In this document: positions 1 through 7,397 of the stretch, in pieces
Layout: every line of letters starts with the position of its first letter
Position numbering within the stretch: the stretch's first letter is position 1
NCBI GenBank assembly: GCA_016709865.1
Contig: JADJLX010000002.1
Coordinates: forward strand, 310,001 to 374,000
Origin: Bacteroidales bacterium
GTDB lineage: Bacteria; Bacteroidota; Bacteroidia; Bacteroidales; VadinHA17
DNA: 64,000 nucleotides
Direction of reading: 5' to 3'
Translations under genes and position numbers: made by a program
The notes under the pieces: model-generated
What the model was told of the DNA's origin: nothing
Databases searched by the model: none
What the model saw: only the letters and a program-made list of their open reading frames with translations

Positions 1-467
1 TCACGTACTTCCATCTCAACGAGATCAAGAAGTTCGAGGTCGTCAACCATATCTACTTTATTCATAAATACCAACACAGTAGGTACGTTAACCTGGTGTG
101 CAAGCAGGATGTGTTCACGTGTCTGAGGCATCGGACCATCATCAGCAGCAACAACAAGAATAGCACCGTCCATCTGGGCAGCACCTGTAACCATGTTCTT
201 GATATAGTCAGCGTGGCCAGGGCAGTCAACGTGTGCATAGTGACGGTTGGCTGTCTGATACTCAACGTGAGCGGTGTTAATAGTTATACCTCTTTCTTTT
301 TCTTCAGGGGCATTATCAATTGAGTCAAAATCTCTGATAGCAGAGAGACCCTTTTTGGCAAGGACCATAGTGATCGCTGCCGTCAAAGTGGTCTTACCAT
401 GGTCTACGTGACCAATTGTACCAATATTTACGTGCGGTTTCGACCTGTCAAATTTTTCTTTTGCCAT
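1..467 (-). CDS. tuf: Elongation factor Tu, N-terminal part (runs off the window)
   Basis: GTP-dependent carrier of aminoacyl-tRNA to the ribosome, cytoplasmic. The visible 155 residues start [20 protein letters not shown] and hold the complete P-loop (GHVDHGKT), the switch I threonine region ([12 protein letters not shown]), the DCPGHADY G3 motif and the start of the G4 motif (MNKVD). The 3' part lies beyond base 1. It is the last member of a leftward tRNA-Thr/Tyr/Gly/Thr-tuf transcription unit, an arrangement also known from the tufB operon of E. coli. Only about 70 bases separate it from the last tRNA, so it is very probably co-transcribed with the four tRNAs. The ATG at 467 follows a spacer without a clear Shine-Dalgarno sequence, as is usual in this phylum. 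Confidence 0.97.
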   Translation of the reverse strand, partial: MAKEKFDRSKPHVNIGTIGHVDHGKTTLTAAITMVLAKKGLSAIRDFDSIDNAPEEKERGITINTAHVEYQTANRHYAHVDCPGHADYIKNMVTGAAQMDGAILVVAADDGPMPQTREHILLAHQVNVPTVLVFMNKVDMVDDLELLDLVEMEVR

Positions 468-539
468 AACTCCAAGCGTATTAAATTAAGTTTATTCTAT
501 AGTCAATTATATCTGTTTCAAAATCATTTTCTTCTGTTG

Positions 540-611
540 AGCCGGAGGGGGGAATTGAACCCCCGACCCCTTCCTTACCAAGGAAGTGCTCTACCCCTGA
601 GCTACTCTGGC
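540..611 (-). tRNA. tRNA-Thr (anticodon GGT)
   Basis: A cloverleaf can be folded with anticodon stem CTTCC/GGAAG around a TTGGTAA loop, giving anticodon GGT (threonine). T-arm GGGGG-TTCAATT-CCCCC and D-arm GCTC/GAGC are intact. CCA is not encoded. The acceptor stem GCCAGAG/CTCCGGC contains one A4-C69 mismatch. This is the last tRNA before tuf. Confidence 0.95.
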
Positions 612-622
612 CTCAAAAAATG

Positions 623-695
623 AGCGGGAGACGGTACTCGAAACCGCGACCCTTAGCTTGGAAGGCTAATGCTCTACCAACTGAGCTACTCCCGC
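623..695 (-). tRNA. tRNA-Gly (anticodon TCC)
   Basis: Cloverleaf with acceptor GCGGGAG/CTCCCGC, anticodon stem TTAGC/GCTAA and loop CTTCCAA, giving anticodon TCC. It is separated from the downstream tRNA-Thr by 11 bases, consistent with processing from one precursor. Confidence 0.96.
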
Positions 696-764
696 TTATA
701 TCGTCCAAAGAGCCCCGTAACTTCTTCCATTATATTAAAGTATACGGTAAAAATCTGTTTTAAG

Positions 765-847
765 TGGGGAGAGCAGGATTCGAACCTACGAAGGCATTCG
801 CCAGCAGATTTACAGTCTGCCCCAGTTGGCCGCTTTGGTATCTCCCC
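765..847 (-). tRNA. tRNA-Tyr (anticodon GTA)
   Basis: An 83-base class II tRNA with a long variable arm. Acceptor is GGGGAGA/TCTCCCC and the anticodon stem-loop CAGACTGTAAATCTG gives GTA (tyrosine). Discriminator base is A. It lies between tRNA-Thr(TGT) and tRNA-Gly in the tuf operon. Confidence 0.96.
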
Positions 848-899
848 CCTATATAAACAGAGTCTTACTCCTAAGACACACATTTACAAATCTTTCAAG

Positions 900-973
900 A
901 GCCGATGAAGGGATTCGAACCCCCGACCTGCAGATTACAAATCAGCTGCTCTGACCAACTGAGCTACATCGGC
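900..973 (-). tRNA. tRNA-Thr (anticodon TGT)
   Basis: First tRNA of the tuf operon. Acceptor GCCGATG/CATCGGC is fully paired and the anticodon loop TTTGTAA gives TGT. The anticodon stem GCTGA/TCTGC contains a T29-T41 mismatch, and the T-stem uses two G-U pairs. Confidence 0.94.
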
Positions 974-1024
974 AATTTAAAGAACGCCCCGCGAGTGCAT
1001 AATCCACCCTTAAAAAACGGTTTG

Positions 1025-1055
1025 CAAATGTATGAATTTAAATTTTATTTATCAA
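1025..1055 (-). promoter_or_regulatory. Promoter of the tRNA-tuf operon
   Basis: On the minus strand TTG (1055-1053) is followed after 20 bases by TACATTTG (1032-1025), matching the Bacteroidota -33/-7 consensus TTG and TAnnTTTG. Transcription should start near 1018, about 45 bases before the first tRNA. It lies between hpf and the tRNAs, so the tRNA-tuf unit need not depend on readthrough from rpsU. Confidence 0.75.
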
Positions 1056-1087
1056 AATAAATATGTATATTTTTATAAATAGAATTT

Positions 1088-1387
1088 TCAGACACCTCTC
1101 TTCTTCTGCTTATGCTTGGTAATCTGCTTTTTGAGAGCCTCTATAGCTTCATCTGTTGATTCTTCAAAAGTCTTGGTTTGCTTCTTTGCAAATAAGGGCC
1201 CACCCGGTAACTCCAGCTTTATTTCGCTAATTTTGTTCTCCCTCTCCTGATCTTTATCAAGCCTGAGAAAAACCTCGGCATTAACAATATCGTCACTAAA
1301 CTGGGTGAGTTTATCCAGTTTCTGATGAACAAAGTCGGTTAGCTTTTTGTCGGCATCAAACCGAACTGAATGAATCTGAATGTTCAT
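1088..1387 (-). CDS. hpf: Ribosome hibernation promoting factor, short form (HPF/RaiA family)
   Basis: A 99-residue protein beginning MNIQIHSVRFDADKKLTDFV, the typical beta-alpha-beta start of the HPF/RaiA/YfiA family. It binds the decoding centre of the 30S subunit and stabilises inactive ribosomes when growth slows. There is no C-terminal dimerisation domain, so this is the short form. The acidic/basic pattern (RLDKDQERENKI, then a lysine-rich tail KKQITKHKQKKRGV) fits the family. It is the third gene of the leftward set rpsU-xer-hpf, 30 bases after the recombinase. A strong promoter for the tRNA-tuf unit follows directly. Confidence 0.92.
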   Translation of the reverse strand: MNIQIHSVRFDADKKLTDFVHQKLDKLTQFSDDIVNAEVFLRLDKDQERENKISEIKLELPGGPLFAKKQTKTFEESTDEAIEALKKQITKHKQKKRGV

Positions 1388-1417
1388 AGTAGTACCTCCT
1401 TATTGATTGGTTAATAT

Positions 1418-2305
1418 TTAGGCTCGGGGGTGAGCCTGTTTGTATATTTTTTTTAATTTTTCAAATGTATTGTGGGTATATATCTGCGTCGCCGATAAAT
1501 TGGCATGTCCAAGCAGTTCTTTTATAGAATTCAGATCAGCTCCGCGGTTTAGCATGTGGGTCGCAAAGGTATGACGCAAAATATGAGGACTCTTCTTTTC
1601 AATCGTAGTCACCATTGCAAGATATGTATTTACTATAGTATAAACATATTTATCATACAACTTGTTTCCCTTATCCGTGACAAAAAACCAATCTCCCTCA
1701 GGATCAACTGTTTTTTCATCCCTTAATTTAATATATTCTTGCAGCCGCACATTAAATGATTTGACAAGAGGTATGATCCTTTGCTTATTCCTTTTCCCCG
1801 TTACCTTAACAGTTCCTTCTGAAAGATCAATATCGCTATTCCTCAGTCCAATCAGTTCTGCCCTTCTCATTCCGGTCATATACAGCATCTCAATTATTGT
1901 CCGGTTTCTTACACCGGCAAAACCATCACCGAATGCCTTGACATCAAGCAGATCACCCATGGCAGCCTCCTCAACAAATACGGGAAGAGTTTTTTTCCGT
2001 TTCGGAAGAACTACTTTTTCGAGGGGATCAGTTTTCAGGACACCTTCTTTTCTCAGATAACGATAAAATACCCTTAAACAGGATATTTTTCTGTGAACGC
2101 TTACAGTGGTGTAGTTATTATCGAGCATGCTGACTATCCATGCCCTTATGTCGTGTGAGGTAACTGTTACCGGATCTTCAGGAAGCCCATTCTCCGACAG
2201 GAAGGAATGAAACTGATCCAGATCATTCATATATGACCTGACAGTATGCGGCGAGTACCGCTTTTCAGTCTGTAAATATTGTAAGAACGATTCCTTAAGG
2301 CTCAT
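1418..2305 (-). CDS. Tyrosine recombinase of the XerC/XerD family
   Basis: A 295-residue site-specific recombinase, most likely one of the Xer proteins that resolve chromosome dimers. An N-terminal SAM-like core-binding domain (about 1-90) is followed by the catalytic domain. The catalytic residues are visible: Arg in TGMRRAELIGL, Lys in the beta-hairpin region VTGKRNKQRIIPL, H-x-x-R in SPHILRHTFATHML, His in LLGHANLSATQIYTH, and Tyr just after it. An ATG 18 bases further upstream exists, but GGAGGTT lies 7-8 bases before the ATG at 2305, so I use that start. The position between rpsU and hpf is common in Bacteroidota. Whether it is XerC or XerD cannot be settled from this locus alone. Confidence 0.9.
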   Translation of the reverse strand: MSLKESFLQYLQTEKRYSPHTVRSYMNDLDQFHSFLSENGLPEDPVTVTSHDIRAWIVSMLDNNYTTVSVHRKISCLRVFYRYLRKEGVLKTDPLEKVVLPKRKKTLPVFVEEAAMGDLLDVKAFGDGFAGVRNRTIIEMLYMTGMRRAELIGLRNSDIDLSEGTVKVTGKRNKQRIIPLVKSFNVRLQEYIKLRDEKTVDPEGDWFFVTDKGNKLYDKYVYTIVNTYLAMVTTIEKKSPHILRHTFATHMLNRGADLNSIKELLGHANLSATQIYTHNTFEKLKKIYKQAHPRA

Positions 2306-2356
2306 GAAGGAACCTCCATACATATTATGTTAAATAAAGAGATACCGGGAAACGAA

Positions 2357-2548
2357 CTATTCTTCGCTTTCCTGCATCTTCTGAACGTACATTGCCTTCT
2401 TGATTTCTTCTCTCCGGCGTACTGAGGGCTTAACAAAAGCCTGACGTGAACGTAATTCGCGGATCACTCCCGTCTTTTCAAATTTTCTTTTGAACTTCTT
2501 TAAAGCTCTTTCGATGTTTTCGCCTTCTTTTAATGGTACAATGATCAT
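2357..2548 (-). CDS. rpsU: 30S ribosomal protein S21
   Basis: A 63-residue, very basic protein beginning MIIVPLKEGENIERALKKFK, with RELRSRQAFVKPSVRRREE in the middle. This is a clear S21 sequence. S21 binds the 30S platform next to the 3' end of 16S rRNA. It is the first gene of the leftward unit rpsU-xer-hpf, and a well-formed Bacteroidota promoter lies 30 bases upstream. Confidence 0.96.
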   Translation of the reverse strand: MIIVPLKEGENIERALKKFKRKFEKTGVIRELRSRQAFVKPSVRRREEIKKAMYVQKMQESEE

Positions 2549-2577
2549 AATTGAAAATTCAGTTTTTAAACGAGGCG

Positions 2578-2607
2578 CAAAGTTAGAAATAGAAAAACTC
2601 TTTTCAA
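2578..2607 (-). promoter_or_regulatory. Promoter of rpsU-xer-hpf
   Basis: On the minus strand TTG (2607-2605), a 19-base spacer and TAACTTTG (2585-2578) match TTG-N19-TAnnTTTG exactly. The expected transcription start is near 2571, giving a leader of about 20 bases. Confidence 0.75.
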
Positions 2608-2780
2608 AACAATTATGGATTAAAATTAATCATGATGGTTAGTTTTTAATATTTGGAAACTACTTTGTGATCAGTTTAATCATTTAAGAATAACTTAAAA
2701 ATACGAAATTTTATGACTGAAACCAAATAAAACTTGTAAAATCGGAGTTGTTACGAGTGAAATGCCAATCAATTGCAGAA

Positions 2781-2817
2781 ACTGCTCCCCCTTACAAGGG
2801 GGCTGGGGGGATGTCCC
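2781..2817. repeat. Left arm of the DUF559 cassette repeat
   Basis: The segment contains ctcccccttacaaggggg followed by ctggggggatgtcc. Read on the opposite strand, the right arm at 3355-3392 gives the same pattern, so the DUF559 gene sits between inverted copies of one C/G-run element. Related C-run/G-run elements without a gene occur at 18541-18612 and 39365-39480. The preceding 2608-2780 shows nothing else I can name. Confidence 0.7.
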
Positions 2818-2832
2818 GGAATAATACAAAAC

Positions 2833-3225
2833 TTAATCCATATTATTATTCCTCAGTTTACTCTCCTCAATTTCAATAATTACTCCTTCCAGAGCCCTTA
2901 ACACATCATTCATATTCCTATTTATATCAATATTCTTAAACCTAATGAATCTTACACCTAAACGTTCGAGTACCCTCTGCCTGCTAATGTCATATTCAAT
3001 TTTATTTTCATGACTACTTCCATCAACTTCGATTGCTAAATTTAGTTCATGGCAATAAAAATCAACTATATAGCCATCAATAGGTACCTGGCGATGAAAT
3101 TCATATCCAAGAGATTTGCGCCGAATCTTGCTCCATAATAAAACTTCAGAATAAGTAGCGTTATTTCTCAATTTTCTGGCTCTCCTTCTTAATTCCGGAT
3201 TGTATCTGATGAGTTTGTTTCGCAT
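2833..3225 (-). CDS. DUF559 endonuclease-fold protein
   Basis: A 130-residue protein beginning MRNKLIRYNPELRRRARKLR and containing NATYSEVLLWSKIRRKSLGYEFHRQVPIDGYIVDFYC and LAIEVDGSSHE segments typical of DUF559. The family belongs to the PD-(D/E)XK/Vsr-like nuclease fold. Visible candidate catalytic residues are the D in YIVDFYC and E-x-D in AIEVDG. Its function is not established. Homologues are often found as single small genes in Bacteroidota intergenic regions. Here it is flanked on both sides by inverted copies of a C-run/G-run repeat, which suggests it entered as a small cassette. Start chosen at the ATG that gives the usual family N-terminus. Confidence 0.88.
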   Translation of the reverse strand: MRNKLIRYNPELRRRARKLRNNATYSEVLLWSKIRRKSLGYEFHRQVPIDGYIVDFYCHELNLAIEVDGSSHENKIEYDISRQRVLERLGVRFIRFKNIDINRNMNDVLRALEGVIIEIEESKLRNNNMD

Positions 3226-3354
3226 ATCCTGATGTTTTATTTAATACAGTTATTCCGTCAAATGAAACACTAGCCTGTCCTTTAACAATTGCTGATCATC
3301 AGCATGTCTGACATCCCCCATACTAACATAAATCACTATTCATCATCATACTCA

Positions 3355-3392
3355 ACATCCCCCCTGCCCCCCTTGGGAAGGGGGAGGACATG
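3355..3392. repeat. Right arm of the DUF559 cassette repeat
   Basis: Contains atcccccctgcccccc, ttgggaagggggaggacatg. It is the inverted counterpart of 2781-2817: the reverse complement reads gtcctccccctt, then aaggggggcaggggggat. Its outer edge touches the stop codon of the ComEA-like gene at 3393-3395, so the cassette ends exactly where coding sequence begins. Confidence 0.7.
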
Positions 3393-4067
3393 CTAGAAGA
3401 TCAGATATGGCCTGACTTTAGACACTTTCTCAACTGGGATTAATTTATTATCAGTAAGGTTGTTAATACCATTTATCCTGCCATTTAGTTCCCTGTACTT
3501 CAATATGGCAGTTACTTCGTATTTCTCAAAATATGGCAATCTTGAAAGATCTTTGTATGTTGCTTCATTAATATTTATTTTGTTAACATCCGATGAATCA
3601 GCATATACCCTTCCCTGAATAAGCTCAAACGTCTCTGCTGACAATCCGTATACTTCTTTTAGCTGATCCACAGAAGCAAATCCGCCTAAAAGATTTCTGT
3701 ATTTGATTATTCTGACGGATAAAACCGGACCAATGCCCGGGAGAGATATAAGTTGTGAGGTATCGCAGGAGTTCAGATTAACAACAGGTCTCTTCTGGTA
3801 AACAGGTTTTCTATATGCATTATTTGGAGCAACATATTCAGGTCTGCCTGATGTTTTTGACTTCTCTTCCTTTAAACTGGCGGCAGCTTTTCTTTCTTCA
3901 TTATATAATATACTATCTGAAAGATCCTTAATCTCAAGATTCTTTTCAGGGACAGTATATCTGAGTCCCAGTATCAGAAACGCAATTATCATCAAAATAA
4001 AGGTTGACCTTCTTTCCCTCCGGGTATAGCCAAACCAGTTCCTGATTGGTTCAATGTTTAACTTCAT
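3393..4067 (-). CDS. ComEA-like helix-hairpin-helix DNA-binding protein
   Basis: A 224-residue protein with one N-terminal membrane segment (about 24-40, STFILMIIAFLILGLRYTV) and two helix-hairpin-helix regions: VVNLNSCDTSQLISLPGIGPVLSVRIIKYR around 96-125 and INEATYKDLSRLPYFEKYEV around 165-185. Family knowledge links such proteins to binding incoming DNA during natural transformation. A ComEC homologue is encoded at 48126-50132. A linker rich in K, E and P joins membrane and DNA-binding parts. It stands alone, with no competence neighbours here. Some members of this family are annotated only as HhH proteins, so a role in DNA uptake is an inference. Confidence 0.85.
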   Translation of the reverse strand: MKLNIEPIRNWFGYTRRERRSTFILMIIAFLILGLRYTVPEKNLEIKDLSDSILYNEERKAAASLKEEKSKTSGRPEYVAPNNAYRKPVYQKRPVVNLNSCDTSQLISLPGIGPVLSVRIIKYRNLLGGFASVDQLKEVYGLSAETFELIQGRVYADSSDVNKININEATYKDLSRLPYFEKYEVTAILKYRELNGRINGINNLTDNKLIPVEKVSKVRPYLIF

Positions 4068-4159
4068 TTTTTACAAAAATGCAATGAGACTATTGCAAGG
4101 TATGAAATTCTGTGATAATATATATTAGTGTGGAATAAAAAACTGGAATGTGGCAATTA

Positions 4160-6517
4160 TCAGAACGGATAACCAATTCCAAATACAACCGTGAAGTCCC
4201 TGAGATTAGTTATATCATTAGGTTTCAGAGTATAAGGCCTGTTAAAAAGTATCCATTTTGAACCATCTGTAATAGTCGGATCTCTCAGCTTCATACCTAC
4301 ATCTATTCTGGCAATAACAAATTTCAGATCAAACCTGAATCCGGTACCAGTGCCGACAGCAATATCCTTATAAAAACTTTTCAATAGAAATTGTGTCCCC
4401 ATTTGTTCCTTGTCCTCATTGATCGACCAGATATTACCTGCATCAATAAACACTGCTCCTTCAAGGATCCAGAAGAGTTTAAAACGGTATTCGGCATTAG
4501 CCTCAATTTTTATGTCAGAGGTCTGGTTGCGGAGGGAAGTATTTGAGATATATGATCCCGGACCAAGTGTTCTGGCCTGCCATGCCCTTATTCCGTTTGC
4601 CCCTCCACCAAAATACTGTTTTTCAAATGGCATGGCTGAAGAATTACCATAAGGCATTCCGACACCAACAAATCCACGGTAAGCTACCGAACTGGCATCG
4701 TTCAGTTTATAATTATATCTTAGATCTATATCAGTTCTTACATACTGGGCAAAGGGTAATCCTAAAATATTATAGGCTCCATTTGTCTTAGTTCCGCCCG
4801 AAATTTTTCCTAGAATAGACGTCATATTTCCGGCTGTCTCGGCATTTATTCTGAGGAACCAGTAATCACGCTTTTTCTGAATCTGTTGATTGTTAAAGAT
4901 AAATGAATAACTTCCTCCAATAATCATTACATCTTCATAACTTTTTAGCTGAATTGCGGATAATCCTGCCTCAAAAACTGGATCAATCGAGTCAAGGGCA
5001 TTTACAAGATTAAATTGCAGTGGGTTTACAATATGTTGTTGATATCTGCCTGCCTTCCAGTTATAACCAAATGTAGCAGTAGCAATTGTACGTGTGTACC
5101 AGGGCATCGACTGGTAATTATATGCAGCAAGTAATTTTGTTGATGGATTATTTTTCTTTATAAATCCATCAGTTTTGATGAATGGCAGAAGAAATTTGGG
5201 GAACTGGAGACTTGTCTCAACACCATATTCCTGAATACTCTGAAGTTTTCCGCTATCAGGTCTGAGTGCTTCATATGCTCCTTTGAGCTTCATACTGAAC
5301 AACTCAGCACCATGAAACAGATTCTTATGCTGATAAATTAAGTTTACGGCACCTCCGAAATATCCCTGCGAGTTTGTACCTTCAAGTTCAATCTTATATG
5401 ATTGCTGGGTAAGCAGAGTCAGCAGAATAGAACAGTTAAGCATTACAGGGCTTGCCTGTTGATCCGCACCTCCTTCTATCTCATTATAATTTATATTTAC
5501 GAGCCTGTAGACATTTAGCGACAAAAGGTGCGACTGGCTTTGTTCAGCATTTGTCAGATTGTAAAGTTCTCCGGGTTTCAGGTACAATGCCTGAAGGATC
5601 AGATCGTACTTTATTTCCTGCTTCAAACCTGATGTAACAAAGTAATAACCTTTGTATTCAGTTGTATCAACAGTGCTCAGATATTCATCACCCCTCTCAA
5701 GTGCTTCTTTCGGAACATAATCGGGATATATATAAATATTCTTAACCGCGTAAATTGCATGAGGAGTTGTTGTGATTCTGTTCAAATTATCAACCCTTGT
5801 TGCATTCCTTACTACATAATGAATATCAACCTGTCTGTTTCCGATAGTACTATCGACTCTGAAGACTATGTGATCTCCTGAAAAACCGTAAAACCCCCTC
5901 TCTCTTATAAACCGTTCAAAGCGCTTCTGCTCAGCCTGGAGAACATCAACATCATAGGGTTTACCCCGTTCTATCAGACAGTTTACTGAATCGAAGTAAC
6001 AGAATTTCTGAATATTGCTATCAGCTATCTCGTAGATGAGGTTACGAATAGTATAGGGTGTTGTAAGCTCAACATTGTAAGTGACTTCTGATCTTCGGTC
6101 ACTGGTTTCTATGGTGTCCGTTACCTTTCCATCGAAAAAGCCTTTGGAGGCGACATATGACTGAATCTGATTTTTTGTCCTTTCTGTTGCACTGATATCA
6201 AAAATTGCAGGTTCCTCCCCTATTTCCCTTAACCAGGAATGAGGCCACTTTTCCTTATTTATGTTTGAAAGGTTATATAATCCCAGGTAAAACCTTGAAC
6301 CAAAAATCCTCTTATTTGGTTTCTGCCTGATGTATGGTTCCAGATTTGCCTTCTTTACTCCGTCATTATTTACAACAATTGTGTTTTTATCAAGAAGAGT
6401 ATCTCCTTCCGGAACATATTTTGTTGGATTACATGATGTTACAGCCAATAAAATAAGTATATACGGAAGAAATGATCTTAACAGTGAATAAAGATTATAT
6501 TTTTGATATTTTCCCAA
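4160..6517 (-). CDS. BamA/TamA-family outer membrane protein with lipoprotein signal
   Basis: A 785-residue outer-membrane assembly or translocation protein. The N-terminus has a signal sequence ending in a lipobox (LLAVTSCNPTKYVPEGDTLL), so it is probably lipidated. POTRA-like regions (about 25-330) precede a C-terminal surface-antigen (D15) barrel with the expected FGGGANGIRAWQARTLGPG motif near 635-655 and a final aromatic-ending strand (VVFGIGYPF). Bacteroidota usually have this lipidated paralogue besides true BamA. It is divergent from a TrmH-type RNA methyltransferase, a pairing I know from other Bacteroidota. TATATTTG at 6548-6541 on the minus strand is a good -7 element 24 bases upstream of the ATG. 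Confidence 0.9.
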   Translation of the reverse strand: MGKYQKYNLYSLLRSFLPYILILLAVTSCNPTKYVPEGDTLLDKNTIVVNNDGVKKANLEPYIRQKPNKRIFGSRFYLGLYNLSNINKEKWPHSWLREIGEEPAIFDISATERTKNQIQSYVASKGFFDGKVTDTIETSDRRSEVTYNVELTTPYTIRNLIYEIADSNIQKFCYFDSVNCLIERGKPYDVDVLQAEQKRFERFIRERGFYGFSGDHIVFRVDSTIGNRQVDIHYVVRNATRVDNLNRITTTPHAIYAVKNIYIYPDYVPKEALERGDEYLSTVDTTEYKGYYFVTSGLKQEIKYDLILQALYLKPGELYNLTNAEQSQSHLLSLNVYRLVNINYNEIEGGADQQASPVMLNCSILLTLLTQQSYKIELEGTNSQGYFGGAVNLIYQHKNLFHGAELFSMKLKGAYEALRPDSGKLQSIQEYGVETSLQFPKFLLPFIKTDGFIKKNNPSTKLLAAYNYQSMPWYTRTIATATFGYNWKAGRYQQHIVNPLQFNLVNALDSIDPVFEAGLSAIQLKSYEDVMIIGGSYSFIFNNQQIQKKRDYWFLRINAETAGNMTSILGKISGGTKTNGAYNILGLPFAQYVRTDIDLRYNYKLNDASSVAYRGFVGVGMPYGNSSAMPFEKQYFGGGANGIRAWQARTLGPGSYISNTSLRNQTSDIKIEANAEYRFKLFWILEGAVFIDAGNIWSINEDKEQMGTQFLLKSFYKDIAVGTGTGFRFDLKFVIARIDVGMKLRDPTITDGSKWILFNRPYTLKPNDITNLRDFTVVFGIGYPF

Positions 6518-6540
6518 AATCTGTATAGCGGTATGTTACG

Positions 6541-6548
6541 CAAATATA
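6541..6548 (-). promoter_or_regulatory. -7 element of the BamA/TamA-like gene
   Basis: TATATTTG on the minus strand fits TAnnTTTG. No good TTG is found at the expected -33 distance, so only the -7 half is supported. Confidence 0.5.
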
Positions 6549-6603
6549 TCAATAATAATAAGCTCATCCCTGATCCTTTATCACCCTGTTGCAAAAAAAA
6601 AGT

Positions 6604-6611
6604 TATTTTTG
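6604..6611 (+). promoter_or_regulatory. -7 element of the RNA methyltransferase gene
   Basis: TATTTTTG fits TAnnTTTG and ends only six bases before the ATG at 6618. The transcript would therefore begin at or within a few bases of the start codon (leaderless or nearly so). No clear -33 TTG is present at 19-21 bases. Confidence 0.5.
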
Positions 6612-6617
6612 TCGGGT

Positions 6618-7397
6618 ATGATAAGTAAAAACAGAGCAAAATTCATTGTTTCTCTTCAGAAAAAGAAAGTAAGAGATGATGAGAGGTTGTTTATTATTGA
6701 AGGCGATAAGCTAGTAAGGGAGTTTATGGCCTCAGGAATTCGTATGCATTCGCTGATAGCCAAACCTGAATTTATAAGCTCCATTTCTGGTGAACATCTG
6801 AGTAATGTTGCAGAGGTTGATGATGTGAGTTATGAGGAACTTAAGTCAGTCAGTACTCTCAAGACACCTCACAATGCTCTGGCAATTATACCAATGCCTG
6901 ACAAGGTCCTGAATGTAAATGAGGTCTTTAATGATATTTGTGTTGCTCTCGATTTTGTGCAGGATCCGGGAAATCTTGGTACAATTATCAGAGCGGCAGC
7001 GTGGTTTGGGATAAAAAATATTATTTGTTCGCCAGATTGTGTGGATGTTTATAACCCAAAGGTTATACAGGCAAGCATGGGTGCCCTGTTACATGTAAAT
7101 GTTTTCTATTCTGATCTGAAAATATTTCTGGCGGCTTTTGAAAAAGAGAATATTTCTGTATTCGGGACACTACTTGAGGGAGAATCTATTTACAGTCATA
7201 GGCTTGCAAATAAAGGCATTATCCTTCTTGGAAACGAATCAAAAGGTATTTCTGCAGATCTTTTGCCATACATTACAGAAAAAATAATGATTCCCAAATT
7301 CAGTATGGGAAAACACGGGATTGATTCACTGAATGTAGGTATGGCTGCTTCGGTAGTATTCTCTGAATTTGCCCGCAGGTCAGGTGGTTTGAGCTAA
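6618..7397 (+). CDS. TrmH/SpoU-family RNA 2'-O-methyltransferase
   Basis: A 259-residue SPOUT methyltransferase. The N-terminal substrate-binding domain begins MISKNRAKFIVSLQKKKVRD and includes FIIEGDKLVRE. The catalytic domain has the family motifs ALDFVQDPGNLGTIIRAAAWFG, ILLGNESKGIS and the C-terminal knot segment IDSLNVGMAASVVFSEF. These enzymes use S-adenosylmethionine to methylate rRNA or tRNA ribose. The exact target cannot be read from sequence. An in-frame TTG nine bases upstream also exists, but it overlaps the -7 promoter element, so I use the ATG. The 3' end overlaps the convergent FAD gene by 18 bases. Confidence 0.92.
   Translation: MISKNRAKFIVSLQKKKVRDDERLFIIEGDKLVREFMASGIRMHSLIAKPEFISSISGEHLSNVAEVDDVSYEELKSVSTLKTPHNALAIIPMPDKVLNVNEVFNDICVALDFVQDPGNLGTIIRAAAWFGIKNIICSPDCVDVYNPKVIQASMGALLHVNVFYSDLKIFLAAFEKENISVFGTLLEGESIYSHRLANKGIILLGNESKGISADLLPYITEKIMIPKFSMGKHGIDSLNVGMAASVVFSEFARRSGGLS

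Noticed and set aside
1662..2060. A long plus-strand open frame opposite the tyrosine recombinase
   Set aside because: It is the antisense shadow of a well-supported gene with no homology signal of its own.
1418..2305. Integrase of a mobile element at the tRNA cluster
   Set aside because: The gene lies between rpsU and hpf, a conserved chromosomal position in this phylum. There are no attachment-site duplications at the tRNAs.
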